DNA of 64,000 nucleotides from Desulforapulum autotrophicum HRM2 (GCF_000020365.1 NC_012108.1:1488001-1552000), one strand, 5' to 3'; counted from the first letter of the stretch, positions 47,103 to 55,750 are shown. The notes: generated by a model not told the origin, from the sequence alone. A program made the numbers and translations.

Positions 47103-47860
47103 ACGCTCAAATTCCCTTTTTAATTTATTGTAGCATGGCAGGACTTTTTTCAACGGCCTTTGTCCTGGGGCTGTTTAAACAGACGCGATGGAGCCGGGGC
47201 CTTGGCCTTGCCGGCACGGTCGCCTGTGGGGCAGGTGTTGTCTGGCTGATGGCCACTGAAAAGAGGCTTCCCCTGTACGGCTCCCTGGAAGCCATTATTT
47301 ATGTCTCGTTTGTTCTGACCCTTGTTCAACACTTTGCATCGCCCCCGGTGCAAGCCAAAAGCAGAAACAGGCTCCGGGTTGTGACCCATGGGGTGGTCTG
47401 TCTGCTGCTTGTTGTCCAGGCGGGACGGCCCATGGCGTTTAATGCTGATTTTTTCATGTATGACAATCTCTGGGTTAATCTATTTTTTAATCTGCGGCTC
47501 AATGCTGTGGCCCTCTTTGTCTGGGCCGCCATTGTTTCCATGGTTGGCGCATGGTCCCAACCGGGGCGGGCAGGTTTTGACCGGGAAACCCGTGATCGTC
47601 TCATGTACGGGGGGCGTAATTTCCTTTTAACGGGTATTGCCGTTTATCTTGTCAGTGAATGGTCGGGGTCTCTGTGGTGCCTTAACTGGTTTGGCGATTC
47701 CTGGCAGTGGAGCCGGGGCTTTTTCAAGGCCGGGATTATCTTTTTGCTGGTCATGGTGGCAAGCCATCTGCCCAAGTCCCTTGCAGGATCGGACAGAGTC
47801 AAAGCCCTTTTTGCTGCCTGCCCCGGGGGGTACATTCTTTTCATGCTGTTTCAGCATTAA
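47099..47860 (+). CDS. CcsA-like cytochrome c assembly membrane protein
   Basis: The protein has 253 aa from the ATG at 47099, which overlaps the previous stop (ATGA) and has SD AAGGA. About eight membrane helices. The Trp-rich stretch 'NWFGDSWQWSRGFFKAG' stands where CcsA/CcmC proteins have their haem-handling WWD motif, but the 'WDPKE' part is missing. Probably a divergent haem- or tetrapyrrole-handling protein working with the ResB-like protein next to it. Confidence 0.65.
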   Translation: MNAQIPFLIYCSMAGLFSTAFVLGLFKQTRWSRGLGLAGTVACGAGVVWLMATEKRLPLYGSLEAIIYVSFVLTLVQHFASPPVQAKSRNRLRVVTHGVVCLLLVVQAGRPMAFNADFFMYDNLWVNLFFNLRLNAVALFVWAAIVSMVGAWSQPGRAGFDRETRDRLMYGGRNFLLTGIAVYLVSEWSGSLWCLNWFGDSWQWSRGFFKAGIIFLLVMVASHLPKSLAGSDRVKALFAACPGGYILFMLFQH

Positions 47861-47871
47861 CAGGAGGCGTC

Positions 47872-48708
47872 ATGGTCCGTTTTTTTTCTTCGCCCAAGCT
47901 CACCTTTATTCTGCTCTTGTCCCTTGTGCTGCTGCTGGGTCTTGGAACGGTATTCTCCCTGTTCCCTGATCTTCTGGACGGTATCCGGCTGATGAATGAA
48001 TCCCTCATTCAAGTTTGGTTTTTTGAGGCCTTACGCACCCATTGGCTTTTACCGATCTGGTTTCTTGTTATCTGTGTTTGTTCTGGACTGCTTTTTTTAA
48101 ACACCCTTGTGTGCAGCGTTTCAAAGCAACTTGTCACGGCCCTTAAGGTTTCAACCCCGAGGCGATGGGCGTTTTTCATGATTCATATCTTTTTTCTCAT
48201 GGTGCTCTTCTGCCATGGCATTACCCTGGTTTCAGGAGAAAAGGTGAGCAATGTACAGCTGTTTGCCGGTGATAGCTATGAATCGGATACACTTACCATA
48301 CGATTGAACTCCCTTACCTTTACGGACAATAGCGATTTTCTCAAGCTTGGACCCAAAAAGAGCCGGGAGGTGATGACCCGAAAACTTTTCCATCGAACAG
48401 CCAATTTTGCAGATCTTCTTGTTGTTGAAAAAGACCGGCCGCCTGTTTCCGGTCGTATCATGATGCTTTCCCCCCTTTGTTCCGGCAACCTCAGGGTGAC
48501 CCTCACACGGTTTGTCCCTGGTAAGGAGGAGAACAGGGGTGAAATCGGCGTTAATCTGACCATCACCAGAAACGGGTTTATACCGTTTTTTTTCGCCATG
48601 TATGCATTCATGATCATTTCACTGGTCTGCTTTATTGCCGTCACCTGGAATCCCCAGGCAAAGGGGGACCCGACCATAAATCCACAGCCCATAAAAGGAG
48701 AAAGATGA
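47872..48708 (+). CDS. ResB-like cytochrome c assembly protein
   Basis: The protein has 278 aa from ATG 47872, with SD CAGGAGG; longer in-frame starts lie inside the CcsA-like gene. Three N-terminal membrane helices ('LTFILLLSLVLLLGLGTVFSLFP', 'WFLVICVCSGLLFLNTLVC', 'WAFFMIHIFFLMVLFCHGITL' in parts), a periplasmic domain (about 125-240), and a last helix (FFFAMYAFMIISLVCFIAV). Shorter than typical ResB (400-550 aa). With the CcsA-like partner it forms a reduced system-II-like pair. Confidence 0.65.
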   Translation: MVRFFSSPKLTFILLLSLVLLLGLGTVFSLFPDLLDGIRLMNESLIQVWFFEALRTHWLLPIWFLVICVCSGLLFLNTLVCSVSKQLVTALKVSTPRRWAFFMIHIFFLMVLFCHGITLVSGEKVSNVQLFAGDSYESDTLTIRLNSLTFTDNSDFLKLGPKKSREVMTRKLFHRTANFADLLVVEKDRPPVSGRIMMLSPLCSGNLRVTLTRFVPGKEENRGEIGVNLTITRNGFIPFFFAMYAFMIISLVCFIAVTWNPQAKGDPTINPQPIKGER

Positions 48709-49463
48709 TGAACCAGACAGCTATTACCCAGACACAGGTGATCGACCACATTTTAAGCCAGCTTGAGACGATTCCAGACCAGGATGTCACCTGCCTCACC
48801 TATGGGGCACACATTGTTTCAGTGGAGAGCAGCTCCATGGGGATTGCCACCTGGGCCTGTGGACAGCATCCGATTTCCCTTGATTCACTGCCAGAAATCG
48901 GTTCGTCCCATTCGGTAAAAACCATTGCAGGGCTTCTCCATGACAAGGATCCCATGAAGAGTTCCCTTGGCCTTGCCGCAGTCAACTCCCTGCTGCCGGA
49001 TCCCCTGCCTGGGGATATGGTGGATGTCAATGCCGGGGATCTTATTCTTGAGCTTGGCAGAAAAAAGCGGGTTGCCGTCATCGGCCATTTCCCGTTTGTG
49101 GAGCGCATGAAGGGAAAATTCAAGGAACTCATGGTGTTTGAGAAAAAGCCCCAGTCAGGGGATCTTGAGGCCGGGCTCATTCCCAAACACCTTCCGTCGG
49201 CCGATATTGTTGCCATCACTGCAACCACCCTTTCCAACGGTACCCTTGCCGGCATCCTCGCCTGCTGTCAACCCTCGGCCGTCAAGCTGATCATCGGACC
49301 GAGCACCCCGGTCACCCCGGCCCTTTTTGCGCTTGGGTTTGACTATGTGGCCGGGGTGGTCGTCCAGGACGGGGACCTTGTCAAAAAGGGAATAGAAGAG
49401 GGGTGTTCATTCAAGCAGATACGGGGTGTAAGCCATGTGATTCTTCAGTCTCAGTCTGTATAA
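48705..49463 (+). CDS. DUF4213/DUF364 putative heavy-metal-binding protein
   Basis: The protein has 252 aa. The N-terminal half has the DUF4213 pattern (THYGAHIVSV-like: CLTYGAHIVSVESSSMG). The C-terminal Rossmann-like half is 'RVAVIGHFPFVERMKG ... PSADIVAITATTLSNGTL ... LIIGPSTPVTPALFALGFDYVAG'. Such proteins often adjoin metal, haem or molybdate ABC transporters and have been proposed to chelate metals or act on a metal complex. Overlaps the ResB-like gene by 4 bp. Its TAA stop is the first triplet of repeat array 2. Confidence 0.8.
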   Translation: MMNQTAITQTQVIDHILSQLETIPDQDVTCLTYGAHIVSVESSSMGIATWACGQHPISLDSLPEIGSSHSVKTIAGLLHDKDPMKSSLGLAAVNSLLPDPLPGDMVDVNAGDLILELGRKKRVAVIGHFPFVERMKGKFKELMVFEKKPQSGDLEAGLIPKHLPSADIVAITATTLSNGTLAGILACCQPSAVKLIIGPSTPVTPALFALGFDYVAGVVVQDGDLVKKGIEEGCSFKQIRGVSHVILQSQSV

Positions 49464-49582
49464 CCGGCACGGCCGGAACGAGGAATGGCTCCGGCCCCAA
49501 CGAATTTTGAAACACCGTCATTGACAATGATTTGGTGGGTGTTTCATATAACCCACATGTCCTGGCCGACACAACGAAGCAT

Positions 49583-49755
49583 GAAACTCGACAGTAGTAG
49601 GCGGGCGGGAACGGGTGTTGCCCTGAACGGGTTAAATGGCAACGGTGGACACGAGGTCCAAGGAGTTGCCATTTTCCTCGGAGCAGGCCATGGACGGCCT
49701 GTGAGAATGAGTGAAGGGCAACACCCGTTTCCGCCGGCCGGTCGAAGCGAGTTTC
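49583..49755. repeat. L2 module, copy 2 (173 bp)
   Basis: Same length and same nested stems as the copy at 30581-30753, with a few substitutions (for example GGGTTAAATGGCAAC for GGATTAAATGGCAAC). Confidence 0.85.
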
Positions 49756-49833
49756 ATATAACGGCCATGTCGGCCTGCCGACACAACGAAGCATGAAACA
49801 CGATAATACCGGGCAGGCGATAGTACCATTCCG

Positions 49834-50011
49834 CCCTCTTTGGTTACCCTGACCGGAACGGTAAACGTCGGGGGAATTTCTGCCCTTCCAGACTAAAGCG
49901 CAGGAACTGCGGGCTAAAGTCCTCAAACAGCCTGCGCTTCTTAACGCCTGGAAGGGCAAAAATCCTATCCCCTTTGGTTTACAATGTTCCGATCAGGGAA
50001 ATCAAAGAGGG
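49834..50011. repeat. L1 module, copy 2
   Basis: Same three concentric stems as 30323-30499. The right outer arm has two changes (one of them leaves a G-U pair). Confidence 0.85.
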
Positions 50012-50093
50012 CTCGAAAGTCGAGACTTTCACAATGATGTTTCGACAAGAGTTTCTTATAAACCCACATGTCCTGGCGGGCACAACGAAGCAT

Positions 50094-50266
50094 GAAACTC
50101 GACAGTAGTAGGCGGGCGGGAACGGGTGTTGCCCTGAACGGGTTAAATGGCAACGGTGGACACGAGGTCCAAGGAGTTGCCATTTTCCTCGGAGCAGGCC
50201 ATGGACGGCCTGCGAGAATGAGTGAAGGGCAACACCCGTTTCCACCGGCCGGTCGAAGCGAGTTTC
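50094..50266. repeat. L2 module, copy 3 (173 bp)
   Basis: Nearly identical to copy 2, 511 bp downstream of it in the same orientation. Confidence 0.85.
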
Positions 50267-50453
50267 ATATAAACCGGCACGGCCGGAACGAGGAATGGCT
50301 CCGGCCTCAACGAATTTTAAAACGCCTTCATTGACAATGCTTTGACGGGTGTTTTAAATAAAAAATCTTTGATGTTATGTGTCCAGTCAATCGCCCGGGT
50401 GAAATACCAAGGATTCACTCAAAAATAAAGCACCTGCCATGGGAATGTTTGGT

Positions 50454-50897
50454 TTAGGGCAGCTGCCGATCCTCAGGGACTGAAAAAAACGATTTTACCT
50501 CAGCAACCAGCTGGTTTTCAGTTAATTTTTCTGCGGATTTGACTGCTGCAATCCTGGGGTGGGGGACTTTTATTTTTTCAATTTCCTTGGTCAGTTCGTG
50601 TTTCGCCTCACCCGGTCCAAAGATCAGGAGTGTATCCATTTTGGCGAATTTTTGAATAAGCGTGTGATAAAAATCGTGGAGTTCATGTTTGCGGCGCTCG
50701 TCCGCGGTTTTCTCCTTTGAGACGGACTGGGCCATGGCCGTCCCCGATGCCTTCCACCCGCCTTTTGGCCGGAAGTGGCTGTCGGCATTTGATTTGATGT
50801 GCTCAACCGTTGTCTGGTCGTCTTTAATTAAAATCAAAAAGGCATCCCTGTGGTCAAGCCAGATTCCCATCTTTTTTTTCTGTTCTGATTTTATCAT
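50454..50897 (-). CDS. Small eRF1-domain-like / host-attachment-like protein
   Basis: The protein has 147 aa. The opening 'MGIWLDHRDAFLILIKDD' and the later 'FAKMDTLLIFGPGEAKHELTKEI' have the pattern of small bacterial proteins related to the eRF1/archaeal release-factor fold. The function of these is unknown, though ribosome rescue has been discussed. Soluble, lysine-rich. SD AAAGGAG. A single gene flanked by the repeat array and divergent from ychF. Confidence 0.6.
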   Translation of the reverse strand: MIKSEQKKKMGIWLDHRDAFLILIKDDQTTVEHIKSNADSHFRPKGGWKASGTAMAQSVSKEKTADERRKHELHDFYHTLIQKFAKMDTLLIFGPGEAKHELTKEIEKIKVPHPRIAAVKSAEKLTENQLVAEVKSFFSVPEDRQLP

Positions 50898-51053
50898 CTT
50901 GTCTCCTTTATGGATTCGCCATTATCCTTGACCATCATTAGCCAAGGAACTAACCCTGTCAAGTGCAAAAAATAAACCTTGATTTGCTGTAATTTCAGGG
51001 AAAGAAAAAGACTGAATGGAATCCGTAATTGGATGAAGGTTCCCTGAAAAAGA

Positions 51054-51081
51054 TTGTAAAATCTGGGAAATAGGGTATAAG
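51054..51081 (+). promoter_or_regulatory. Candidate ychF promoter
   Basis: TTGTAA (51054-51059), a 16-bp spacer and TATAAG (51076-51081). The leader of about 65 nt carries the hairpin at 51102-51130. Confidence 0.5.
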
Positions 51082-51101
51082 TCGTTCTTTTGTTAATATC
51101 T

Positions 51102-51130
51102 AATGCCCGGCGGGAGACCTGTCGGGCATT
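51102..51130 (+). promoter_or_regulatory. Leader hairpin before ychF
   Basis: AATGCCCG (51102-51109) pairs perfectly with CGGGCATT (51123-51130), 21 bp before the ATG and next to the SD. It could tune translation. It has no U-tract, so it is not an intrinsic terminator. Confidence 0.4.
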
Positions 51131-51151
51131 GTCACGTATGGAGAACAAGGT

Positions 51152-52261
51152 ATGCAGCTCAACTGTGGTATTGTAGGACTTCCCAATGTGGGAAAATCAA
51201 CGCTTTTTTCGGCCCTGACATCGGCGCCTGCCGAGGTGGCCAATTATCCGTTTTGTACCATTGAACCAAACGTTGGTATTGTGAGCGTTCCAGATTCGAG
51301 GCTCGCAAAAATAACAGGTTTCGTCAATCCCAAAAAGGTCATTCCTGCTGTAGTTGAATTTGTGGACATTGCAGGGCTTGTCAAGGGTGCTTCCAAGGGT
51401 GAGGGGCTTGGCAATAAATTTTTGGGTCACATTCGCCAGGTCGGGGCCATCATCCATGTGGTGAGGTGTTTTGACGATCCGGATGTGGTCCATGTGGAGG
51501 GCAGGGTGGATCCCCTGGCCGATATTGAAACTATTGGCATTGAGCTTGCCTTTGCTGATCTTGAAACCGTTCAGAAGCGGCAGGGAAACCTGGTCAAGCT
51601 TTTAAAATCCCAGGACAAGGCTGTGAGGGACAAGGCCCGGGCTGTGGAGCCTTTGCTGCAGCGGCTTGTTGAGGCCCTTGAAAATGGAACGTCTGCACGC
51701 AATATCGGCCTGGACCCGGCCCAGCGTCTGCTTGTTCAGGATCTGCATCTGATCACCATGAAGCCCCAGCTCTACTGCTGCAATGTGGGCGAAGAGGATC
51801 TGGAATCTGAAAATGACCGTGTAGCAAAGGTCAAAGCCTTTGCAGAGTCTGACGGTTCTGGTGTGGTGGTGATCTGCGGAAAGCTTGAATCCGAGATTGC
51901 GGCCCTTGATTCCGTGGCAGAAAAATCAGAGTTTCTCGAGGCTGCAGGCCTTGAAGAGTCCGGGCTTGATCAGCTGATCCGCATGGGGTACGATATGCTG
52001 GGGTTGATGACCTATTTCACCGCAGGGCCGAAGGAAGTCAGGGCCTGGACCTTTCCTGCCGAGGCAAAGGCGCCCCAGGCAGCAGGGGTGATTCATACGG
52101 ATTTTGAGCGTGGGTTTATCCGGGCCGAGGCCTACCACTGCGAGGACCTTTTTGTCCATGAGTCGGAACAAAAGCTTCGGGAGATGGGCAAGTTAAGGGT
52201 CGAAGGCAAAGAGTACACGGTCAAAGACGGGGACGTGCTTCACTTCAGGTTCAACGTTTAG
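51152..52261 (+). CDS. ychF: Redox-responsive ATPase/GTPase YchF
   Basis: The protein has 369 aa, normal length. P-loop GLPNVGKST at residues 8-16, '[20 protein letters not shown]' (switch/G3 region), a helical insertion, and a C-terminal TGS domain ('[32 protein letters not shown]'). An Obg-family translation-associated P-loop protein, usually preferring ATP. A bidirectional terminator follows. Confidence 0.96.
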   Translation: MQLNCGIVGLPNVGKSTLFSALTSAPAEVANYPFCTIEPNVGIVSVPDSRLAKITGFVNPKKVIPAVVEFVDIAGLVKGASKGEGLGNKFLGHIRQVGAIIHVVRCFDDPDVVHVEGRVDPLADIETIGIELAFADLETVQKRQGNLVKLLKSQDKAVRDKARAVEPLLQRLVEALENGTSARNIGLDPAQRLLVQDLHLITMKPQLYCCNVGEEDLESENDRVAKVKAFAESDGSGVVVICGKLESEIAALDSVAEKSEFLEAAGLEESGLDQLIRMGYDMLGLMTYFTAGPKEVRAWTFPAEAKAPQAAGVIHTDFERGFIRAEAYHCEDLFVHESEQKLREMGKLRVEGKEYTVKDGDVLHFRFNV

Positions 52262-52276
52262 CCCTTGCTCGAACCA

Positions 52277-52314
52277 AAAAAAGGGATACAGTCAAAAGCT
52301 GTTATCCCTTTTTG
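52277..52314. terminator. Bidirectional intrinsic terminator between ychF and the tRNA genes
   Basis: AAAGGGATACAG and CTGTTATCCCTTT form a stem (one bulged base) with T-runs on both strands: TTTTTG after it on the plus strand and seven T on the minus strand. It serves ychF (plus) and the tRNA transcript (minus). Confidence 0.8.
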
Positions 52315-52321
52315 TCTTATA

Positions 52322-52398
<77 letters not shown>

Positions 52399-52421
52399 TC
52401 AACCTTATAATCTGTAATTTG

Positions 52422-52498
<77 letters not shown>

Positions 52499-52509
52499 AC
52501 AACCCGGCT

Positions 52510-52538
52510 AATATAGGAGAAGTTGGGGGGCAAGTCAA
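52510..52538 (-). promoter_or_regulatory. Promoter of the initiator tRNA pair
   Basis: Minus strand TTGACT (52533-52538), a 17-bp spacer and TATATT (52510-52515), 11 bp upstream of the first tRNA base. One of the best sigma-70 matches in the window. Confidence 0.7.
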
Positions 52539-52560
52539 GAACTATTTTAAAATAGTTCTT
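52537..52560. promoter_or_regulatory. Perfect 24-bp palindrome at the rfaE1 stop / tRNA promoter
   Basis: AAGAACTATTTT is followed directly by its exact reverse complement. It includes the last bases of rfaE1 and touches the -35 box of the tRNA promoter. It could end rfaE1 transcription or be an operator. Confidence 0.5.
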
Positions 52561-53524
52561 ATTCGTTTTTAAGGGCAAGTTCAAGCTCGTCCGGGCTGGC
52601 TGTTGCTGTCCCCACCTTTCCCACAACAATGCCGGCGGCTGCATTGGCTATGGCTGCGCTCTCTTCAAAGCCTGCCCCGGCGGCAAGGGCCAGGCCCAAT
52701 ATCGATATGACTGTGTCTCCGGCGCCTGATACGTCAAACACCTGGCGGGCCTGGGAGGCTATCCGCACAGGGGTCTTACCTTGTTCAAGCAGCATCATTC
52801 CGTCCCGTCCACAGGTGATGACAAGGCGTTCAATGCAGGCGGACGCCATGATCCTGAGTCCGGCCTGGATCAGGTCGTGGTCTGTTTTAATGTCAATACC
52901 TGCGGCAATGCCGGCTTCCTTCTGGTTGGGCGTTAAAACGGAAACCTGGCTGTATTTCGTGAAATCAAGGCCTTTGGGGTCGGCAAGGACAAGGATGTTG
53001 TGGGACTTTGCAATGGCAACGGTCTGCCTTACAAGCTCCCGGGTGACAAGGCCCTTGTCGTAGTCAGAGATTATGATCAGATCCACACGGGGTGCCACCC
53101 CGGTGATAAATGAGATCAGGCGTGTCAATGTGGTGGAAGAGATCTCTTTCTTTGTCTCCTTGTCGATCCTCAATACCTGCTGGTTGGAGGCGATGACCCG
53201 GGTTTTCTTGGTGGTGGGTCGGTCTGGTTCGTCAATGATGCCCCCTGCATCAACCCCGAGCTCCTTGAACTTGTCAAGCATCATCCGTCCGGCCGTTCCC
53301 GTGCCGGCCGTTCCAACAACACTCACCCCTGCGCCCATGGCCACGAGGTTGTTGATGACGTTGCCGGCACCGCCCAGGGTGTAGGTTTCGTTTATGACGG
53401 ACACAATGGGAACCGGCGCCTCAGGTGAGATGCGGTCAACTTCGCCCCAGAGGTACTCGTCGATCATGAGATCCCCAAGGACCAGTGCCCGGATCTTTTT
53501 AAATTTGTTGAGATCCATGGTCAT
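52559..53524 (-). CDS. rfaE1: D-glycero-beta-D-manno-heptose-7-phosphate kinase (RfaE domain I)
   Basis: The protein has 321 aa. PfkB-type sugar kinase: 'ISPEAPVPIVSV', 'GGAGNVINNLVAMGA', the ATP/anion-hole motif 'FDVSGAGDTVIS', and 'KGLDFTKY' as in HldE. Only the kinase half of bifunctional HldE is present, with no adenylyltransferase domain. It supplies ADP-heptose for LPS. Overlaps thrH by 1 bp (TAATG). Confidence 0.9.
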   Translation of the reverse strand: MTMDLNKFKKIRALVLGDLMIDEYLWGEVDRISPEAPVPIVSVINETYTLGGAGNVINNLVAMGAGVSVVGTAGTGTAGRMMLDKFKELGVDAGGIIDEPDRPTTKKTRVIASNQQVLRIDKETKKEISSTTLTRLISFITGVAPRVDLIIISDYDKGLVTRELVRQTVAIAKSHNILVLADPKGLDFTKYSQVSVLTPNQKEAGIAAGIDIKTDHDLIQAGLRIMASACIERLVITCGRDGMMLLEQGKTPVRIASQARQVFDVSGAGDTVISILGLALAAGAGFEESAAIANAAAGIVVGKVGTATASPDELELALKNE

Positions 53525-54126
53525 TACTGTATAAGAGATCCGATCATTGTTTTGAGTTCCTCGTAGTTTCGGGTGACTTTGAACTGGGGAAATTCCTTGA
53601 CCACATTGTCAGGGGGCATGAAAAAGAATCCGTGGTCTGCCTCGCCAAGCATTGCTGTGTCATTGTAAGAATCCCCAAAGGCGATCACTCGGTAGTTGAG
53701 ACCCTTGAACGCCTTTACCGCATGTTTTTTCTGGTTCTGCTGCCTGAGGTTGTAGTCTGTGATCCTGCCGGAGTCGTCAACAACCAGGCTGTGGCAGAAA
53801 AGGGCGGGGAATCCAAGCTTTTTCATCAAGGGGCGTGCAAACTCTTCAAAGGTGTCCGAGAGGATGATGATCTGGGCACGTTCCCTTATCCAGGTGAGGG
53901 CTTCTGCGGCTCCTGCAATGGGGTCGATGGTAGCGATGACATCGGTGATGTCCTTGAGCTTGAGGCCGTGCTGGTCCATGATGCTGAGTCTTTTCTGCAT
54001 GAGTACATCATAATCTGTAATGTCCCGGGTGGTGAGTTTTAACGCCTCAATACCGGTCTTTTCTGCAACATTGATCCATATTTCAGGGATAAAAACCCCC
54101 TCAAGGTCAGAGCAAATGAGATCCAT
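53524..54126 (-). CDS. thrH: Phosphoserine phosphatase / homoserine phosphotransferase ThrH
   Basis: The protein has 200 aa. HAD fold with 'CSDLEGVFIPEIWI', the ThrH-type opening that has Glu two positions after the nucleophile Asp. Motif II is 'IIILSDTFEEF' and motif III/IV 'VIAFGDSYNDTAML'. ThrH can move phosphate from phosphoserine to homoserine, bypassing ThrB. Its place right after homoserine dehydrogenase supports a role in threonine synthesis. Confidence 0.92.
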   Translation of the reverse strand: MDLICSDLEGVFIPEIWINVAEKTGIEALKLTTRDITDYDVLMQKRLSIMDQHGLKLKDITDVIATIDPIAGAAEALTWIRERAQIIILSDTFEEFARPLMKKLGFPALFCHSLVVDDSGRITDYNLRQQNQKKHAVKAFKGLNYRVIAFGDSYNDTAMLGEADHGFFFMPPDNVVKEFPQFKVTRNYEELKTMIGSLIQ

Positions 54127-54153
54127 TGGGTTTCCTTCTGTTTGTTTGAATGT

Positions 54154-55464
54154 TTAATTGTCCGTTTCTTCGATTCGAATCACCACGGGTTGGTTCATGA
54201 TCGAGTCAAGGGTGGAAATTTCTTTTAATGCCTTCTGGGCGTTCTCTTCCTTTGCAAGGTGGGTGATCATGATTATTGGCACGGTGCCGTTGGTGCGTCG
54301 TCCCTTTTGGTGGACGATCTTGATGCTGATGCCGCATTCGCCGAGAATGCCTGATATCTTGGACAAGACGCCGGGTTGGTCGGCCGCTTCAAATCTGAAG
54401 TAGTAGGGGGTGCTGATCTGGCTCAGGGGAAGAACAGGGATGGGTCGGATGTTGGTTTGAGGGCAGCCCAGGATCGGCACCCGGTGTCTGGCGCCGGTCA
54501 TGATATTTCTGGCAATGTCGGCAATGTCGCTGATAACGGCGCTGGCCGTGGGCATCATGCCTGCGCCATGGCCGTAGAGCATGGTCTGACCGGTTGCATC
54601 CCCGTCAATGGTAACGGCATTCATGGATCCTTCCACGTGGGAGAGAGGATTTCTGTTGGGAATCATGGCAGGATGAACCCTTGCCTCCACTTCGGTAGCG
54701 CTGTTCTTGCTGATGGCAAGAAGCTTGATGGTATAGCCGAACTCCTTGGCAAATTCAATATCCATGGGGGTAATTTTGGTGATGCCCTCCACATGGATGT
54801 CGTCAAGGTTGATATCCATGCCATAGGCAAGGGCGTTGAGGATGGCAAGCTTGTGGGCTGAATCAAACCCCTCCACGTCCAGAAAGGGATCAGCCTCGGC
54901 AAAGCCAAGTGCCTGGGCCTCTGCCAAAGCCTTGTCAAACGAACAGCTTTCGTTGGACATTTTGGTCAGGATATAGTTGCAGGTCCCGTTGAGGATACCT
55001 GTGATACCTTCGATGCGGTTTCCCACCAGGGATTCCCGCAGGGTTTTGATGACAGGCATGCATCCGCCGGTACTTGCCTCAAAACCGATGTCCACCTGGT
55101 GCTCCATGGCCGTCTTGACCAGCAGGTTCCCAAAGCTTGCCAGAAGTGCCTTGTTGGCCGTTACCACATGTTTGCCGTTTTCAAGGGCCTTGAGCATGAA
55201 TTGTTTTGCAATGCCCTTGCCTCCAATGGTTTCCACCACAATATCAATGTCAGGGTCGTTGAGTACCGTGTTGGCATCGGTGATGAAAACACCCTCACCA
55301 AAGGCGACGCCCCTGTCCGTTGTCGTGTCTAAATCTGCAACGTATTTCAGGTTAAGCCGGGCGCCGATACGTGATTCTAAGAGGGCTTGCTTTTCGATCA
55401 AAATCCTGGCGACGCCGCTTCCTACAATTCCGCATCCGAGTATGCCGATTTTTATGGTTTTCAT
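54154..55464 (-). CDS. hom: Homoserine dehydrogenase
   Basis: The protein has 436 aa. NAD(P)-binding 'GILGCGIVGSGVARIL', catalytic-domain 'FLDVEGFDSAHKLAILNAL' and 'GHGAGMMPTASAVISDIADI', then a C-terminal ACT domain ('FEAADQPGVLSKISGILGECGISIKIVHQ') that normally gives threonine feedback control. Length as expected for the ACT-containing bacterial type. Head of a hom-thrH-rfaE1 transcription unit. Confidence 0.96.
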   Translation of the reverse strand: MKTIKIGILGCGIVGSGVARILIEKQALLESRIGARLNLKYVADLDTTTDRGVAFGEGVFITDANTVLNDPDIDIVVETIGGKGIAKQFMLKALENGKHVVTANKALLASFGNLLVKTAMEHQVDIGFEASTGGCMPVIKTLRESLVGNRIEGITGILNGTCNYILTKMSNESCSFDKALAEAQALGFAEADPFLDVEGFDSAHKLAILNALAYGMDINLDDIHVEGITKITPMDIEFAKEFGYTIKLLAISKNSATEVEARVHPAMIPNRNPLSHVEGSMNAVTIDGDATGQTMLYGHGAGMMPTASAVISDIADIARNIMTGARHRVPILGCPQTNIRPIPVLPLSQISTPYYFRFEAADQPGVLSKISGILGECGISIKIVHQKGRRTNGTVPIIMITHLAKEENAQKALKEISTLDSIMNQPVVIRIEETDN

Positions 55465-55545
55465 GGTTGTTGATTGTTCTCCCTAAACCCTGTGCCGTTT
55501 TGCCCGGCAGGTCATCAAAAATGTTAAAATAAAATTTAAGACTAC

Positions 55546-55574
55546 TAAATACAGTAGACGGACCGCCATGTCAA
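55546..55574 (-). promoter_or_regulatory. Candidate hom promoter
   Basis: Minus strand TTGACA (55569-55574), a 17-bp spacer and TATTTA (55546-55551). The -35 is perfect, the -10 weak. It lies back to back with the purM promoter. Confidence 0.45.
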
Positions 55575-55581
55575 AAAAGTT

Positions 55582-55610
55582 TTGACTTTTAACGGGAATA
55601 GGGCTATCTT
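55582..55610 (+). promoter_or_regulatory. Candidate purM promoter
   Basis: TTGACT (55582-55587), a 17-bp spacer and TATCTT (55605-55610). It gives a leader of about 130 nt that contains the repeat-derived element. Confidence 0.5.
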
Positions 55611-55627
55611 TCGAGATTCAATTGACC

Positions 55628-55722
55628 TTATAGCTGGCATGGCCGGAGCGGGGTATTGGTTTCGGTTACAACGAATGCTGAAAGGCCTCTGATTGTGATG
55701 CTTCGGGGTCGTTTCATATAGA
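55628..55722 (+). repeat. Degenerate S1 repeat module in the purM leader
   Basis: It aligns along its whole length with S1: TATAGCTGGCATGGCCGGAG against TATAACCGGCACGGCCGGAG, then the shared CAACGAATG, GGCCTCTG/CGCCTCTG, ATGCTTCGG and a final GTTTCATATA. The inner GGCCGGAGC stem is lost. It ends 29 bp before the purM ATG, as the S1 at 30754-30850 does before its gene. Confidence 0.65.
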
Positions 55723-55750
55723 TAGAGTTGCTAAAAAAAGGGGTGTTTTA

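Larger units (their letters stand above)
49458..50361. repeat. Mosaic array 2 of nested-hairpin repeat modules (S1-S2-L2-S2-L1-S2-L2-S1)
   Basis: About 900 bp without a gene. It contains the same modules as 30158-30851 in a longer arrangement: two L2 (49583-49755 and 50094-50266), one L1 (49834-50011), S2 hairpins between them, and S1 at both ends. Boundaries again read GTTTCATATAA / ATGAAAC. The last S1 (50267-50361) is more diverged. 50362-50453 holds nothing I can name. Confidence 0.85.

Noticed and set aside
49411-50334. Frames of up to 182 codons over the second repeat array
   Set aside because: Same reason. The longest one also runs antisense into the DUF364 gene.
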